Below are positions 16,116 through 24,122 of a stretch of DNA of 64,000 nucleotides, one piece after another. Each line of letters starts with the position of its first letter. The stretch's first letter is position 1. Position numbers and translations under genes: made by a program. Source of the stretch: Kibdelosporangium philippinense (GTDB taxonomy: Bacteria; Actinomycetota; Actinomycetes; Mycobacteriales; Pseudonocardiaceae); the NCBI RefSeq assembly GCF_021390435.2, contig NZ_JAJVCN010000002.1, forward strand, positions 620,001-684,000. The letters are read 5' to 3'. The notes under the pieces are model-generated. The model saw only the letters and a program-made list of their open reading frames with translations. It was not told where the DNA came from and did not search any database.

Positions 16116-18971
16116 ATGGCCAAGTGTCAGCGACCGGGATGTGGCGGCGAGACGGCGTTCGGCAAGTGCACCGAGTGCGGGGCGCCGGACCATTACGCAT
16201 GGCTGCCACCGGAGGTGCGGGAGCAGCAGGCTGCGCGGAGTGAGGACGAAGCCGGGACGGGATGGTTCAAGCACCCGGATGTGCTGAGTGGCTCGCAGCC
16301 CTCGCCGCCAAAACCGCAGCAGCACGCTCCCGATGCAACGTTGCGGGCGCAATCAGCACAGCCGCAGCAACCGCAGGCCTCGAACACCACATGGGGAACG
16401 CAGCCGCCAGCGGCGCACTCGCACCCGCCATCGCATCCCTTCCCGCAGCAGCACCCCGCACAACAGCAGCCCGCGCCGCCGGGGCCTCAGCCATCGCAGC
16501 AGCTGCCATCACCACAGGCTCACCAACAGCCACCTCAGCAGCCCACGCCACCACCAGGGCCGCAGCCGTCGCAGCAGTTCCCGTCGCCACCACAGCCGCC
16601 GCGGCCAGGAACTCAGTCACAGCAAGTGCCTCAGTCACAACCCAAGCCTGACCACGAAACCGTGATCATCAAGCCGGTCACGCCGCCCCAAGGTCAATGG
16701 GCCCAGATCCAGCCGCAGCAACCGCAGTCCCCCCTCGCCGATGTGCCACAGCCGACAAGCGTCCTGGCAACAGCGGAACCCACCCAGAGCATCGTCCCGC
16801 CGAAACCAGTAGTCGAAGAATCGCCACCCTCGCAGGATTCCCAGCCACGCAGCGACTCGGTCCCGTTCCCAGGACCTGGCCGCGGCACGGGTTCGAGGCG
16901 GACAAGTTCCCGAGTCGCCCGAGGCCGCGGCCTCGGTGCGGGACTGGTCGACGTTCCACCCGTGCCCTACCGCGACCCCACGTCGGCGGTCATGACCGAC
17001 CCTGTCGTCGCCGAGAACAAAAGGTTCTGCGGCAACTGCAGCACTGCCGTCGGCCGTGGAGTCGGTGGCGAACCGGGAGCTGCGGAAGGCGAGTGCCCGA
17101 ACTGTGGCGTGCGGTTCTCCTTCAAGCCTCGCCTGAAGTACGGCGATGTCCTCGGTGGACAGTACGAGGTGCTCGGCTGCCTGGCGTACGGCGGTCTCGG
17201 CTGGATTTACTTGGCCAAGGACCGCAATGTCAGCGACCGCTGGGTCGTGCTCAAGGGCCTCATCGACACTGGTGACCCGACCGCGGTTGCCGCGGCCGTC
17301 GCCGAGCAGCGGTTCCTGGCGCAGGTCGAGCACGCGAACATCCTCAAGATCTACAACTTCGTGCAGGCGCCGGATCCGACGACCGGCACTTCGGTCGGGT
17401 ACATCGTGATGGAGTACATCGGCGGCCAGTCGTTGCGGCAGATCGCGCTGGAGCACCATCGGACGCTCGGCCGCGCCGAGCCGTTGCCGATCGGCCAGGT
17501 GATCGCGTACGGCCTTGAGATCCTCCCCGCCATGGGTTACCTGCACAGCATCGGCTTGCTGTACTGCGATCTCAAGCCGGACAACGTGATCCAGACCAAC
17601 GAGACGCTCAAACTGATCGACCTCGGCGCGGTCCGGCGCGACGACGACTACGAGAGCCCGTTGTTTTTCACGCTCGGCTACAGCGCGCCTGAGCTGTCCG
17701 AACGTGGCGCGTCGGTGGCGTCCGACATTTACACCGTCGGCCGAACGCTGGCTGTGCTGTCGATCGAGTTCGCCGGGTACACCGGCAAGTACAAGCATGC
17801 GTTGCCGGGTCCCGACGAGATGCCGCTGTTCAAGCTCTTCGACTCGTTCTACCGGGTGCTCAAGCGGGCGACGCATCCCGACCCGGACCGCCGGTTCCCG
17901 ACGGCCGAGGACATGGCCGAGCAGCTGACCGGCGTGCTGCGTGAAGTAATGGCGCTCGGCACGAACCGGCCGCGTCCCGGCGTGTCCACAGTGTTCGGTC
18001 CGGAGCCGAGGACATTCGGCGCGACCGTGCAGACCGAACGTGGGCTCTCCCTTGCCGTTCCGGATCCGTCCGAAGTGGTCGGCGCCTTGCCGGTGCCCCA
18101 AGTGGACACGGACGACCCGGCGGCCGGTGTGCTCGCCGCGACCGTTTCTTCGGACCTGAACGAACTGACCGATGCGCTTGCCCACGCGCCGCAGAACTCG
18201 GTCGAGGTACGGTTGCGGATGTTGCGCGCCCGTACCGAACTCGGCGACATCGCACGCGCTTCCGGCGAGTTGGAGCTGGCGCGACGGTTGGCGACGGACC
18301 CGCACGACTGGCGCCTGCACTGGCATCGCGGCCTGCTTGAGCTCGCGATGAGGCGGCCGAACGAGGCGCGTGCCGCGTTCGACGTCGTGTACGACGCCCT
18401 GCCAGGTGAGGCCGCGCCGAAGCTGGCGTTGGGAATCAGCCTCGAATACCTGCGGGACTACTTCGGCGCCGCGCGCTTCTACGAGCAGGTTTGGCGTACG
18501 GACCGCTCGTATGTCAGTGCGGCCTTCGGCCTGGTACGCGTGTATCTCGCGCAAGGCGCCAGGGCGAGCGCGATCGAGGTGCTCGAGTCCGTTCCGGACA
18601 ACTCAAGCCACTATGTCACGGCACAGGTTGCCGCGATCAAGATCAAGGCACGCGCCCATGAAGTCGCCAAGCTCGCCGAGCCCGACTTGTACGACGCGGC
18701 ACGCCGACTCGAACGACTGGCGTTGGACGCCGAACGTCGCACACAGTTGTCGGTCGAGGTGCTCGAAGCGGCATACGGGTGGGTGAAAGCGGGCCGTCCG
18801 GGTGGTGGTCACGCGACCGGAACTGTCTTGGGCTGCAACCTTTCCGAGCGTGAACTACGCTTTGGCCTGGAGCGCTGCTACCGCGCTCTGGCGCGGCTGG
18901 CCGGTACACCCGAGCAACGGCACGAGTTGGTCGACCGCGCCAACGCCATCCGCCCGAGGACGCTTACCTGA
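16116..18971 (+). CDS. pknG: PknG-type serine/threonine protein kinase
   Basis: This 951-residue kinase is longer than mycobacterial PknG (about 750). In order, it has an extra N-terminal four-cysteine cluster (C4, C9, C18, C21), a ~250-residue Gln/Pro-rich low-complexity region, the rubredoxin-like metal site (CGNC and CPNC, ~305-335), a kinase domain (~345-610) and a TPR domain (~680-945). In the kinase, GGLGWIYLAKDRN is the glycine loop, WVVLKG carries the catalytic lysine, YCDLKPDNVIQ the catalytic loop, and IDLGAV replaces DFG, as in PknG. PknG controls glutamate metabolism through GarA-like FHA proteins. It is co-transcribed with glnX and glnH, and its stop overlaps the next start. Confidence 0.93.
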   Translation: MAKCQRPGCGGETAFGKCTECGAPDHYAWLPPEVREQQAARSEDEAGTGWFKHPDVLSGSQPSPPKPQQHAPDATLRAQSAQPQQPQASNTTWGTQPPAAHSHPPSHPFPQQHPAQQQPAPPGPQPSQQLPSPQAHQQPPQQPTPPPGPQPSQQFPSPPQPPRPGTQSQQVPQSQPKPDHETVIIKPVTPPQGQWAQIQPQQPQSPLADVPQPTSVLATAEPTQSIVPPKPVVEESPPSQDSQPRSDSVPFPGPGRGTGSRRTSSRVARGRGLGAGLVDVPPVPYRDPTSAVMTDPVVAENKRFCGNCSTAVGRGVGGEPGAAEGECPNCGVRFSFKPRLKYGDVLGGQYEVLGCLAYGGLGWIYLAKDRNVSDRWVVLKGLIDTGDPTAVAAAVAEQRFLAQVEHANILKIYNFVQAPDPTTGTSVGYIVMEYIGGQSLRQIALEHHRTLGRAEPLPIGQVIAYGLEILPAMGYLHSIGLLYCDLKPDNVIQTNETLKLIDLGAVRRDDDYESPLFFTLGYSAPELSERGASVASDIYTVGRTLAVLSIEFAGYTGKYKHALPGPDEMPLFKLFDSFYRVLKRATHPDPDRRFPTAEDMAEQLTGVLREVMALGTNRPRPGVSTVFGPEPRTFGATVQTERGLSLAVPDPSEVVGALPVPQVDTDDPAAGVLAATVSSDLNELTDALAHAPQNSVEVRLRMLRARTELGDIARASGELELARRLATDPHDWRLHWHRGLLELAMRRPNEARAAFDVVYDALPGEAAPKLALGISLEYLRDYFGAARFYEQVWRTDRSYVSAAFGLVRVYLAQGARASAIEVLESVPDNSSHYVTAQVAAIKIKARAHEVAKLAEPDLYDAARRLERLALDAERRTQLSVEVLEAAYGWVKAGRPGGGHATGTVLGCNLSERELRFGLERCYRALARLAGTPEQRHELVDRANAIRPRTLT

Positions 18972-19528
18972 TGTGGAGACATATAGGTCGCGTGTGGACC
19001 AACGGTGAGCAGTTCTTGGTCATGGACAGATACTTCCTGTACGCCTGGCAAGGCGAGCAGGACCAGGTCGACGCTCTCGCGGATCTGCACTGGTCGGAGA
19101 CCGCGACCGAAGTCGGCACCGGCATGGCCGCGGTGGTCGCGGTCGACGGCGCGGTGAAACAAGAAGGCTGGCTTGAAGTCTTCAAGAACCGCAAGACCAT
19201 CGCGATCGTGCAGGCCCTCGGCGAACCATACTCCCGGGCGTTGGGCAAAGCGCTGGAATACCCGGCCGACGGCGACCACGTCGGCGACATCGTCCCGGTG
19301 CCCAGCGGCGACATGTACTTCTTCTCGTCAGTGCTCGGTGGCGACGGCGACTGGCCCAAAGCCAAGCCCGGCAAGGCACCTGCCAGCTGGGAGCCTGCCA
19401 CAAACGCGCCAAGTGGCCTGCGGTTCGACGTGCCCCGTGGCGACTACGTGTTGCAAGTTCGGTGGATGACGGAACCGGACGAGGAAACATGCTTCGCCCG
19501 CTGGCTTTTCACGCCGATATTCACGTGA
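18971..19528 (+). CDS. hypothetical protein downstream of pknG (possibly Imm21-like)
   Basis: This 185-residue soluble protein has an ATG sharing one base with the pknG stop, so it is translationally coupled to the kinase. It begins WTNGEQFLVMDRYFLYAW and has a central GTGMAAVVAVDGA stretch. The layout loosely recalls immunity-21-type proteins (an opening W..GGP-like segment followed by a regulated VL.L strand), but this is weak. The coupling suggests a partner or target of the PknG pathway. No catalytic motif is visible. Confidence 0.55.
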   Translation: MWRHIGRVWTNGEQFLVMDRYFLYAWQGEQDQVDALADLHWSETATEVGTGMAAVVAVDGAVKQEGWLEVFKNRKTIAIVQALGEPYSRALGKALEYPADGDHVGDIVPVPSGDMYFFSSVLGGDGDWPKAKPGKAPASWEPATNAPSGLRFDVPRGDYVLQVRWMTEPDEETCFARWLFTPIFT

Positions 19529-19709
19529 TCGGCGTGGGCAGCTTGACCGTCACCTGGTCGCGGTGCGCCTGCACCGCGGCAGCCATGATGGACAGTCCGA
19601 GGCCCGCGCCACCGTGGGTCCGTGAATCTGCGGCCCGGTAGAACCGCTCGAAAACACGATCCCCATCGGCAATCCCCGGCCCGGTGTCGCGGACCTCGAT
19701 CACAGCCAC
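19521..19709 (-). pseudogene. sensor histidine kinase ATPase-domain remnant
   Basis: The 62-residue frame holds only the end of a HATPase domain: EVRDTGPGIADGDRVFERFY, then GGAGLGLSIMAAAVQAH, which are the G1/F/G2 boxes. There is no phospho-acceptor histidine, HAMP or membrane part. It abuts an MMPL transporter remnant on the other strand. This is a gene fossil. Confidence 0.7.
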
Positions 19710-19714
19710 CGGTC

Positions 19715-19885
19715 ATGCGCAGTCTCGGCGTCGCCGGGATGATCGTGACAGCCACGAGTGCATTGGTATCACTGACAGTGCTACCGCTCTTGCTCAAGAA
19801 GGCCAAGCCGGAGAAGGAAAGCGTGGCATGGGTGAAGTGGGCCGCGACGATCGTCAAACATCGTTTCCCTGAATGCCATGGCTGA
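19715..19885 (+). pseudogene. MMPL-family transporter C-terminal remnant
   Basis: A 56-residue piece, SLGVAGMIVTATSALVSLTVLPLLL, matches the last transmembrane helix of MMPL/RND lipid transporters, followed by a charged tail and TGA. The rest of the gene is absent. It joins directly to the histidine kinase remnant, so a deletion or recombination fused the ends of two lost genes. Confidence 0.55.
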
Positions 19886-19950
19886 TCGCGGTGATCACGT
19901 TCGTCATGGTGGCTGCCCGGCTGGGCAGCCACCATCCTCAGGGGCAAGCG

Positions 19951-21159
19951 TCAGCGCAGCGCCGACTTGGTGAGCCACTTGTCCCAGGTGACCGCCCAGT
20001 CGAAGTAGTCCTTCGAGGTGTCGGACATCTGCACCGAGCTGCCCGTCACGATGACCGGGTCGCCGACCATCGCGCCCTGGAAGTAGGTCCGCGCGTTCTC
20101 GGTCGTCAGGTTGGCGCAGCCGTGCGAGACGTTCGTGTTGCCTTGCTGGGCACGCGTCTTGTCGTAGGCGTGGATGAACTCGCCGTTGTTGGAGATCCGG
20201 ACCGCCCAAGTCACATCGGCGGTGTAGTTGAAGGTGTCGTTGCGCATCGTGTACTGCTCTTGCTTGGACATCACGACGTGCGGGCCGCTCGGTGTCACGC
20301 GCCGCTTGTCGGAGTCGAGGCCGTAGCTGGCCGGGAAGTTGTGCAGCTCCCGACCGTTCTGCCGGACGATCAACCGGTGTGTCTGGGTGTTGGCCTCGAC
20401 GGTCTGCTCTCGGCCGATCGAGAACGACACCGAAATGTCGTTGCTGCCGTAGACACCGTCACCGAATGACACGCCGGACAGATCTGCGTGCACCTTCACC
20501 TGGGTGTTCGGCTTCCAGTACTCCTTGGGACGCCAGTGCACAGCGCCGTCGCTCAGCCACGCCCAAGCCCCCTCGGTCTGCGGCAAAGCCTCGATCTTCA
20601 GCGCCTTCTCCACGGATGCCTTGTCCTTGATCGCGACTTCGTCGCCTGCCGCGTTCGTGAAGTAGACCTTGGTCGGCATGGCGATGCCGTAGGTCTTGTG
20701 ATCATCCACGTTGATCTTGACCGACTGGGTCCGCTTCGGCTTCACGGTGGTGAACGAGCCGTTGATCGGCGTCTCCTGGCCGTTGGTACCGACCGCGGTA
20801 CCCGACCAGGTGTAGGTCTTGCCGAAGCCGAGGTCCTGGTTGACGGTCCAGGTCTTCTTGTCCGCGGCGAAGTCGCCCGTGACTTCCTTGCCGTCCGGGT
20901 TGGTCAGCCGTATGTCTTTGATGGTGCCGTTTTCCACCGCTGCCTTGATGCCGTTGGCCGTGCCCGGGCTGGCGTCGGTCGCGCCGTTGGCCGGCTGCGT
21001 CGTCACCGTCGGTGGTGTGGCGGCCGCAGCGGGCGCGACACCGGTATCCGTTGCCGGTCCGGCATTCGAGCCGCTGTCGTCTCCGCTGCACGCGGTCAAC
21101 CCCAGCGCCGCAACGACCGCCAGGCTGGCGATCAGCTTGAAACCGCGTCGATTGGTCAT
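19951..21159 (-). CDS. L,D-transpeptidase lipoprotein (LdtMt2-like)
   Basis: This 402-residue envelope enzyme has a lipoprotein signal (LAVVAALGLTACSGDD) followed by a Thr/Ala/Pro-rich linker. Two immunoglobulin-like domains (~60-160 and ~160-250) and a YkuD domain follow. The catalytic signature is NTNVSHGCANLTTENA, with the nucleophilic cysteine in SHGC. It makes 3-3 cross-links in peptidoglycan and is the type of enzyme that resists most penicillins but not carbapenems. I chose ATG 21159; an upstream start at 21210 would place charged residues before the signal. A 398-base gap separates it from the divergent cold-shock gene. Confidence 0.92.
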   Translation of the reverse strand: MTNRRGFKLIASLAVVAALGLTACSGDDSGSNAGPATDTGVAPAAAATPPTVTTQPANGATDASPGTANGIKAAVENGTIKDIRLTNPDGKEVTGDFAADKKTWTVNQDLGFGKTYTWSGTAVGTNGQETPINGSFTTVKPKRTQSVKINVDDHKTYGIAMPTKVYFTNAAGDEVAIKDKASVEKALKIEALPQTEGAWAWLSDGAVHWRPKEYWKPNTQVKVHADLSGVSFGDGVYGSNDISVSFSIGREQTVEANTQTHRLIVRQNGRELHNFPASYGLDSDKRRVTPSGPHVVMSKQEQYTMRNDTFNYTADVTWAVRISNNGEFIHAYDKTRAQQGNTNVSHGCANLTTENARTYFQGAMVGDPVIVTGSSVQMSDTSKDYFDWAVTWDKWLTKSALR

Positions 21160-21557
21160 TTTCTTGCCCCCGTCCCTCACACCCATCACGACGCCGTTGT
21201 GGGCACCCACGTTGACAACTTGTCACTGTGACTCACATCACATGTGGGTGATGGATTGGTGCGAAGGTCACCAGCCGAAAGATTGTGGCAGGCAGCGTGC
21301 ACATCGGTACGTTCGGTAACGGCGGAGGATCACACGAACGGCCCAGCGGATACTGATTTATGGCAGTAGTGCAGCGACTTTGCAGGCGATAGGCTCGTTC
21401 GCGCAGGCCGTAAGTTTCTGTGTTCGTGCTCCATCACGCTCGCGGAACAAAACGCGGGCGTGCTGCTTTCTCGCTGACGGTTAGCGAAGGGCGACGCCCG
21501 GGACGGCCGGGGTTGCACGGTGTAATCCCAAGCTGATCCGGCGACGGAGGCAGATGT
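21160..21557. other. divergent intergenic region (ldt / cspA)
   Basis: No gene is visible. It contains the promoters for the L,D-transpeptidase and the long leader of the cold-shock gene. The leader includes GC-rich hairpin-forming stretches around 21440-21510 and GGCGACGGAGG before the ATG. Confidence 0.5.
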
Positions 21558-21761
21558 ATGGCTCAGGGCACTGTCAAGTGGTTCAACTCGGAAAAGGGGT
21601 TTGGCTTCATCGCGGTCGACAGCGGTGAGGCGGACGTCTTCGTGCATTACTCGGAGATCCAGGGCAAGGGTTTCCGTACGCTCGAGGAGAACCAGCGCGT
21701 CGAGTTCGAGGTCGGCCAGGGCACCAAGGGCCCGCAGGCCACGAACGTGCGGCCAATCTGA
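21558..21761 (+). CDS. cspA: cold-shock protein
   Basis: This 67-residue single cold-shock domain protein carries both RNA-binding motifs, KGFGFI (RNP1) and VFVHYSEI (RNP2-like). It binds single-stranded nucleic acid and acts as an RNA chaperone. The start ATG 21558 has GGAGGCAG-like spacing. A strong terminator follows 10 bases after the stop, so it is a single-gene unit. Its ~340-base leader is long, as is usual for temperature-controlled csp mRNAs. Confidence 0.95.
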   Translation: MAQGTVKWFNSEKGFGFIAVDSGEADVFVHYSEIQGKGFRTLEENQRVEFEVGQGTKGPQATNVRPI

Positions 21762-21771
21762 CCTGACAGCG

Positions 21772-21810
21772 AAGGGCCCTGGACGGTTTTCCGTCCAGGG
21801 CCCTTTGTTG
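21772..21810 (+). terminator. intrinsic terminator of cspA
   Basis: A 15-bp perfect stem (AAGGGCCCTGGACGG / CCGTCCAGGGCCCTT) with a TTTT loop is followed by TGTTGTT. It may also serve the convergent gene ending at 21831. Confidence 0.9.
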
Positions 21811-21830
21811 TTCTCTCGGGGTTGTGTGTC

Positions 21831-22151
21831 TCAGCTCTGCGGGTAACGCGGCAACTGCTGGGCTTCCCACGACAGCCGCTCCATGACCCACTCCTGGGCC
21901 AGTGCGTGCGGGGAGGTCTGGCGGTGCGCGGCCAGCTCACGGAGCTGCTCATTCGCGATGAGGGACAGGCGCAGCTGGTAGACCTCGGCATTGCCGAAGC
22001 GACGGCCGGTCGCGGTGGTTTCCACGTCGGCCTCGGGCGCGATGGCGGCCAGGTAGCTTTCCAGCTCAGTGTCGGGGGCGAGCTGGTCGACTGCCGGGCG
22101 CCGGGTGTTGGCGCTCTTGCTGCGGCTGCGTCCCAGTGATGGCAAAGGCAC
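21831..22151 (-). CDS. hypothetical protein, possible ribbon-helix-helix regulator
   Basis: About 106 residues, taking GTG 22151 as start (22220 is possible). The C-terminal half, VYQLRLSLIANEQLRELAA then SPHALAQEWVMERL, has the strand-helix-helix pattern of small RHH DNA-binding proteins or antitoxins. A 17-bp perfect-arm palindrome lies at 22169-22185, just upstream of the start, and fits an autoregulatory operator. No toxin gene is next to it. The assignment rests on pattern only. Confidence 0.5.
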   Translation of the reverse strand: MPLPSLGRSRSKSANTRRPAVDQLAPDTELESYLAAIAPEADVETTATGRRFGNAEVYQLRLSLIANEQLRELAAHRQTSPHALAQEWVMERLSWEAQQLPRYPQS

Positions 22152-22168
22152 CCGGACACGATAACGGT

Positions 22169-22185
22169 TAGGTTGCGCCAACCTA
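22169..22185. promoter_or_regulatory. 17-bp palindrome (candidate operator)
   Basis: TAGGTTG-CGC-CAACCTA, perfect 7-bp arms, 18 bases upstream of the GTG start at 22151. It is probably the binding site of the gene's own product or another repressor. Confidence 0.45.
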
Positions 22186-22220
22186 GCTGATGTGACCCGC
22201 GACACACCGACTGAGTGCAA

Positions 22221-22886
22221 CCATTCCCCGCCTCAAGCGTCATAACCCCAGGTAAACCGCTGCGGTGCCCGACGGAGCATGCGCGGCATCACAGAGCCGT
22301 TCACATGGGTGACACCCCAAGTGAACGCCCACAGTGATCACCCGATAAGGTGATGTCCATACCATCGGCCCCGAAAAACCGCACGCCATAACGGTATTGA
22401 AGGGTCAACTCAAACTTGAACACACAACAGAACCCACAACTTCACCACCGCGCGTAACACCTAGCAACAACGCAAATTCTCGCAATAAAGCGTTTCTTGC
22501 AAAAGGTTTGCGTTAACCCCACCTCAAAGAGCCAGGCTGGCAAGAAAGAAAGCCAAACCGTGGGGGGTTTGGGGGGCTCGGCCCCCCAAAATAATCCGCG
22601 GGGGCCACAGCGAAGACGACGGAGGAGTCGAGTACAGCTGTGGAGGCCCCCGCGCCAGGGGGAGGAACGCGGGGGCCGGAGGGGATCTCCACAGGCGCTG
22701 ACCGGGGGTGTGTCAGCTCCTAGATTGTTGCACGCTCACCTGTCGTAGGCGAGATGTCTGCGCCCAAATTTTCCAGGGAACTGTTCACTTGATGTTTCCC
22801 TGCCTGGTGAACGGCTGGGGAAGTGTGTTGTCTGTTGTTCTAGGCAACAAGATTCGCTTGCGCCCAACAAAAGATTAGAACACGTT
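22221..22886. other. non-coding region with large hairpins
   Basis: No convincing gene. From 22240 to 22550 it is poorer in GC than its surroundings. It then holds the second G6/C6 hairpin (22568-22590) and a long inverted repeat with arms at 22597-22611 and 22637-22654 (CCGCGGGGGCC...GGCCCCCGCG). The G6/C6 hairpin and its flank (about 22557-22589) recur inverted at 34739-34771. Confidence 0.5.
22568..22590. repeat. G6/C6 hairpin, copy 2 of 3
   Basis: TTTGGGGGG-CTCGG-CCCCCCAAA. With its flank ACCGTGGGGGG it is repeated in inverted orientation near 34741-34771, on the far side of the tRNA-Phe element. Confidence 0.55.
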
Positions 22887-23090
22887 CTAGCCGGCCAAGT
22901 CGTATCCGGCTTCGGTAACGGCGGCTTTGATGGCCACGTCGTCCAACGATGTCGAACTGGTGACGGTGACCGCGCCGGTGTCCAGATCGACGGCAACATC
23001 GGTGACACCGGCGATCTCGGACAGCTCTTCGGTCACGGATGCGACGCAGTGCTGGCATGTCATGCCGGTGACGGTGTAGGTGGTCTGCAA
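22887..23090 (-). CDS. heavy-metal-associated domain protein (copper chaperone-like)
   Basis: This 67-residue HMA-domain protein carries GMTCQHCVASVTEEL, the CxxC metal-binding loop, near the N-terminus. The remaining ferredoxin-like fold ends VTEAGYDLAG. It should bind Cu(I) and pass it to a P-type ATPase, but no ATPase lies nearby. The start TTG 23090 fits the domain boundary and has AAGGGA upstream; an ATG at 23174 would add an unrelated tail. Confidence 0.85.
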   Translation of the reverse strand: MQTTYTVTGMTCQHCVASVTEELSEIAGVTDVAVDLDTGAVTVTSSTSLDDVAIKAAVTEAGYDLAG

Positions 23091-23346
23091 CTCGAAGTCC
23101 CTTCGCGACGGGTTGATACCCGTAGGGGGTAGAGGTAACGCGGCGGTTTGTGTACACAATATCGTCCACCGCACTCACCCGAATGGCTCTACCCGGACGT
23201 CGACACGGCGCGTACTACCCGTCGCCGCACGCGTCAAACGTGTGGAAATGACTACCCACCGTCGTTCCCGGTTCACTCTGCGGGGGGCTGTGTGCAGGGC
23301 TTTTAGTCCCATAACCTCACGGCCACAGCCGAGCCGGGGAGGCGTC

Positions 23347-23595
23347 ATGAGCGGGTCCCTCGAAGTGCGGAACTTCTTGATGCAGCAAGACACGATGACC
23401 GGGAACGGAGCCGGGCTCACCGGCGGCGTCCCGGCCCAGCGCGGCGGAGAAACCTCGCGGGTCACCGACGAGCAAATCCGTAAAGCGCGGCTCGCCGTAG
23501 CCGCAAGCGCGTTGGACGCCGAGGACTGCCGACTGCTCCTGGACATGCTCGGCCTCGTGCCGGGTGAAGACGGACTGCCCCCAGTCAGCCGATAG
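23347..23595 (+). CDS. small hypothetical protein
   Basis: This 82-residue frame starts at ATG 23347 with GGGGAGG 5 bases before it, a strong site. The C-terminal half, RKARLAVAASALDAEDCRLLLDMLGL, looks helical and resembles a short conserved actinobacterial protein of unknown role. A tRNA cluster follows. Confidence 0.55.
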   Translation: MSGSLEVRNFLMQQDTMTGNGAGLTGGVPAQRGGETSRVTDEQIRKARLAVAASALDAEDCRLLLDMLGLVPGEDGLPPVSR

Positions 23596-23809
23596 GGACC
23601 AGCTGGGGGCGTGAACAGACGACCTCGCGCAGAGGTGTGACGAGGGCCACCAAAGTGGCCCATGGGCTCAAAGGGGCGCCCATGGGCCCTAAAACCAGTG
23701 GTTCCGCAACGGTTTTCGCAGGTAGTGGTCTTTCGGGTAACCCGTTTTGTACGGCCATGGGCCGTGCCCTATAGTTCTCCTTGCTCCCAGCGGCAAGCCA
23801 AAGGGACTG

Positions 23810-23882
23810 GCTCCCATCGTCTAGCGGCCTAGGACTCCGCCCTTTCAAGGCGGCAGCGCGGGTTCGAATCCCGTTGGGAGCA
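23810..23882 (+). tRNA. tRNA-Glu (anticodon UUC)
   Basis: Acceptor stem GCTCCCA/TGGGAGC, anticodon stem CCGCC/GGCGG around CTTTCAA, T-arm CGGGTTCGAATCCCG. CCA is not encoded. It is the first of three clustered tRNA genes. Confidence 0.95.
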
Positions 23883-23907
23883 CGCGGTAACATATTTGAA
23901 AAAGCAA

Positions 23908-23984
23908 GGCCCAGTGGCGCAGTTGGTTAGCGCGTCGCCCTGTCACGGCGAAGGTCGCGGGTTCGAGTCCCGTCTGGGTCGCCA
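23908..23984 (+). tRNA. tRNA-Asp (anticodon GUC)
   Basis: Acceptor stem GGCCCAG/CTGGGTC with one wobble pair, anticodon loop CTGTCAC, T-arm CGGGTTCGAGTCCCG. The discriminator G at 23981 is followed by an encoded CCA. Confidence 0.95.
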
Positions 23985-24015
23985 CCGAAGGTCCGCTCAA
24001 GCAGCGGACCTTCAC

Positions 24016-24089
24016 GGCCAGGTAGCTCAGTTGGTACGAGCGTCCGCCTGAAAAGCGGAAGGTCGACGGTTCGACCCCGTCCCTGGCCA
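24016..24089 (+). tRNA. tRNA-Phe (anticodon GAA), integration target
   Basis: Acceptor GGCCAGG/CCTGGCC, anticodon loop CTGAAAA, T-arm CGACGGTTCGACCCCGTC region. The 3' part from the anticodon onward is duplicated 10.6 kb away, and an integrase gene follows, so this is the attB of the element. The gene remains complete after integration. Confidence 0.95.
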
Positions 24090-24090
24090 C
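24047..24090. repeat. attL, 44-bp tRNA-Phe segment
   Basis: These 44 bases inside the tRNA-Phe gene are identical to 34635-34678. They begin at CCTGAAAAGCGG and end CTGGCCAC. The flanking bases differ on both sides. Confidence 0.9.
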
Positions 24091-24122
24091 CCCGATTAAC
24101 CAGGGAAAATAGGCGTAGTGAT

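Noticed and set aside
16635..18554. 639-residue open frame antisense to pknG
   Set aside because: The plus strand carries all kinase and TPR motifs; the antisense frame is compositionally biased and has no recognisable domain.
22497..22748. 83-residue frame across the G6/C6 hairpin
   Set aside because: It is made of Gly/Arg-rich sequence translated from hairpins, with no start site or homology seen.
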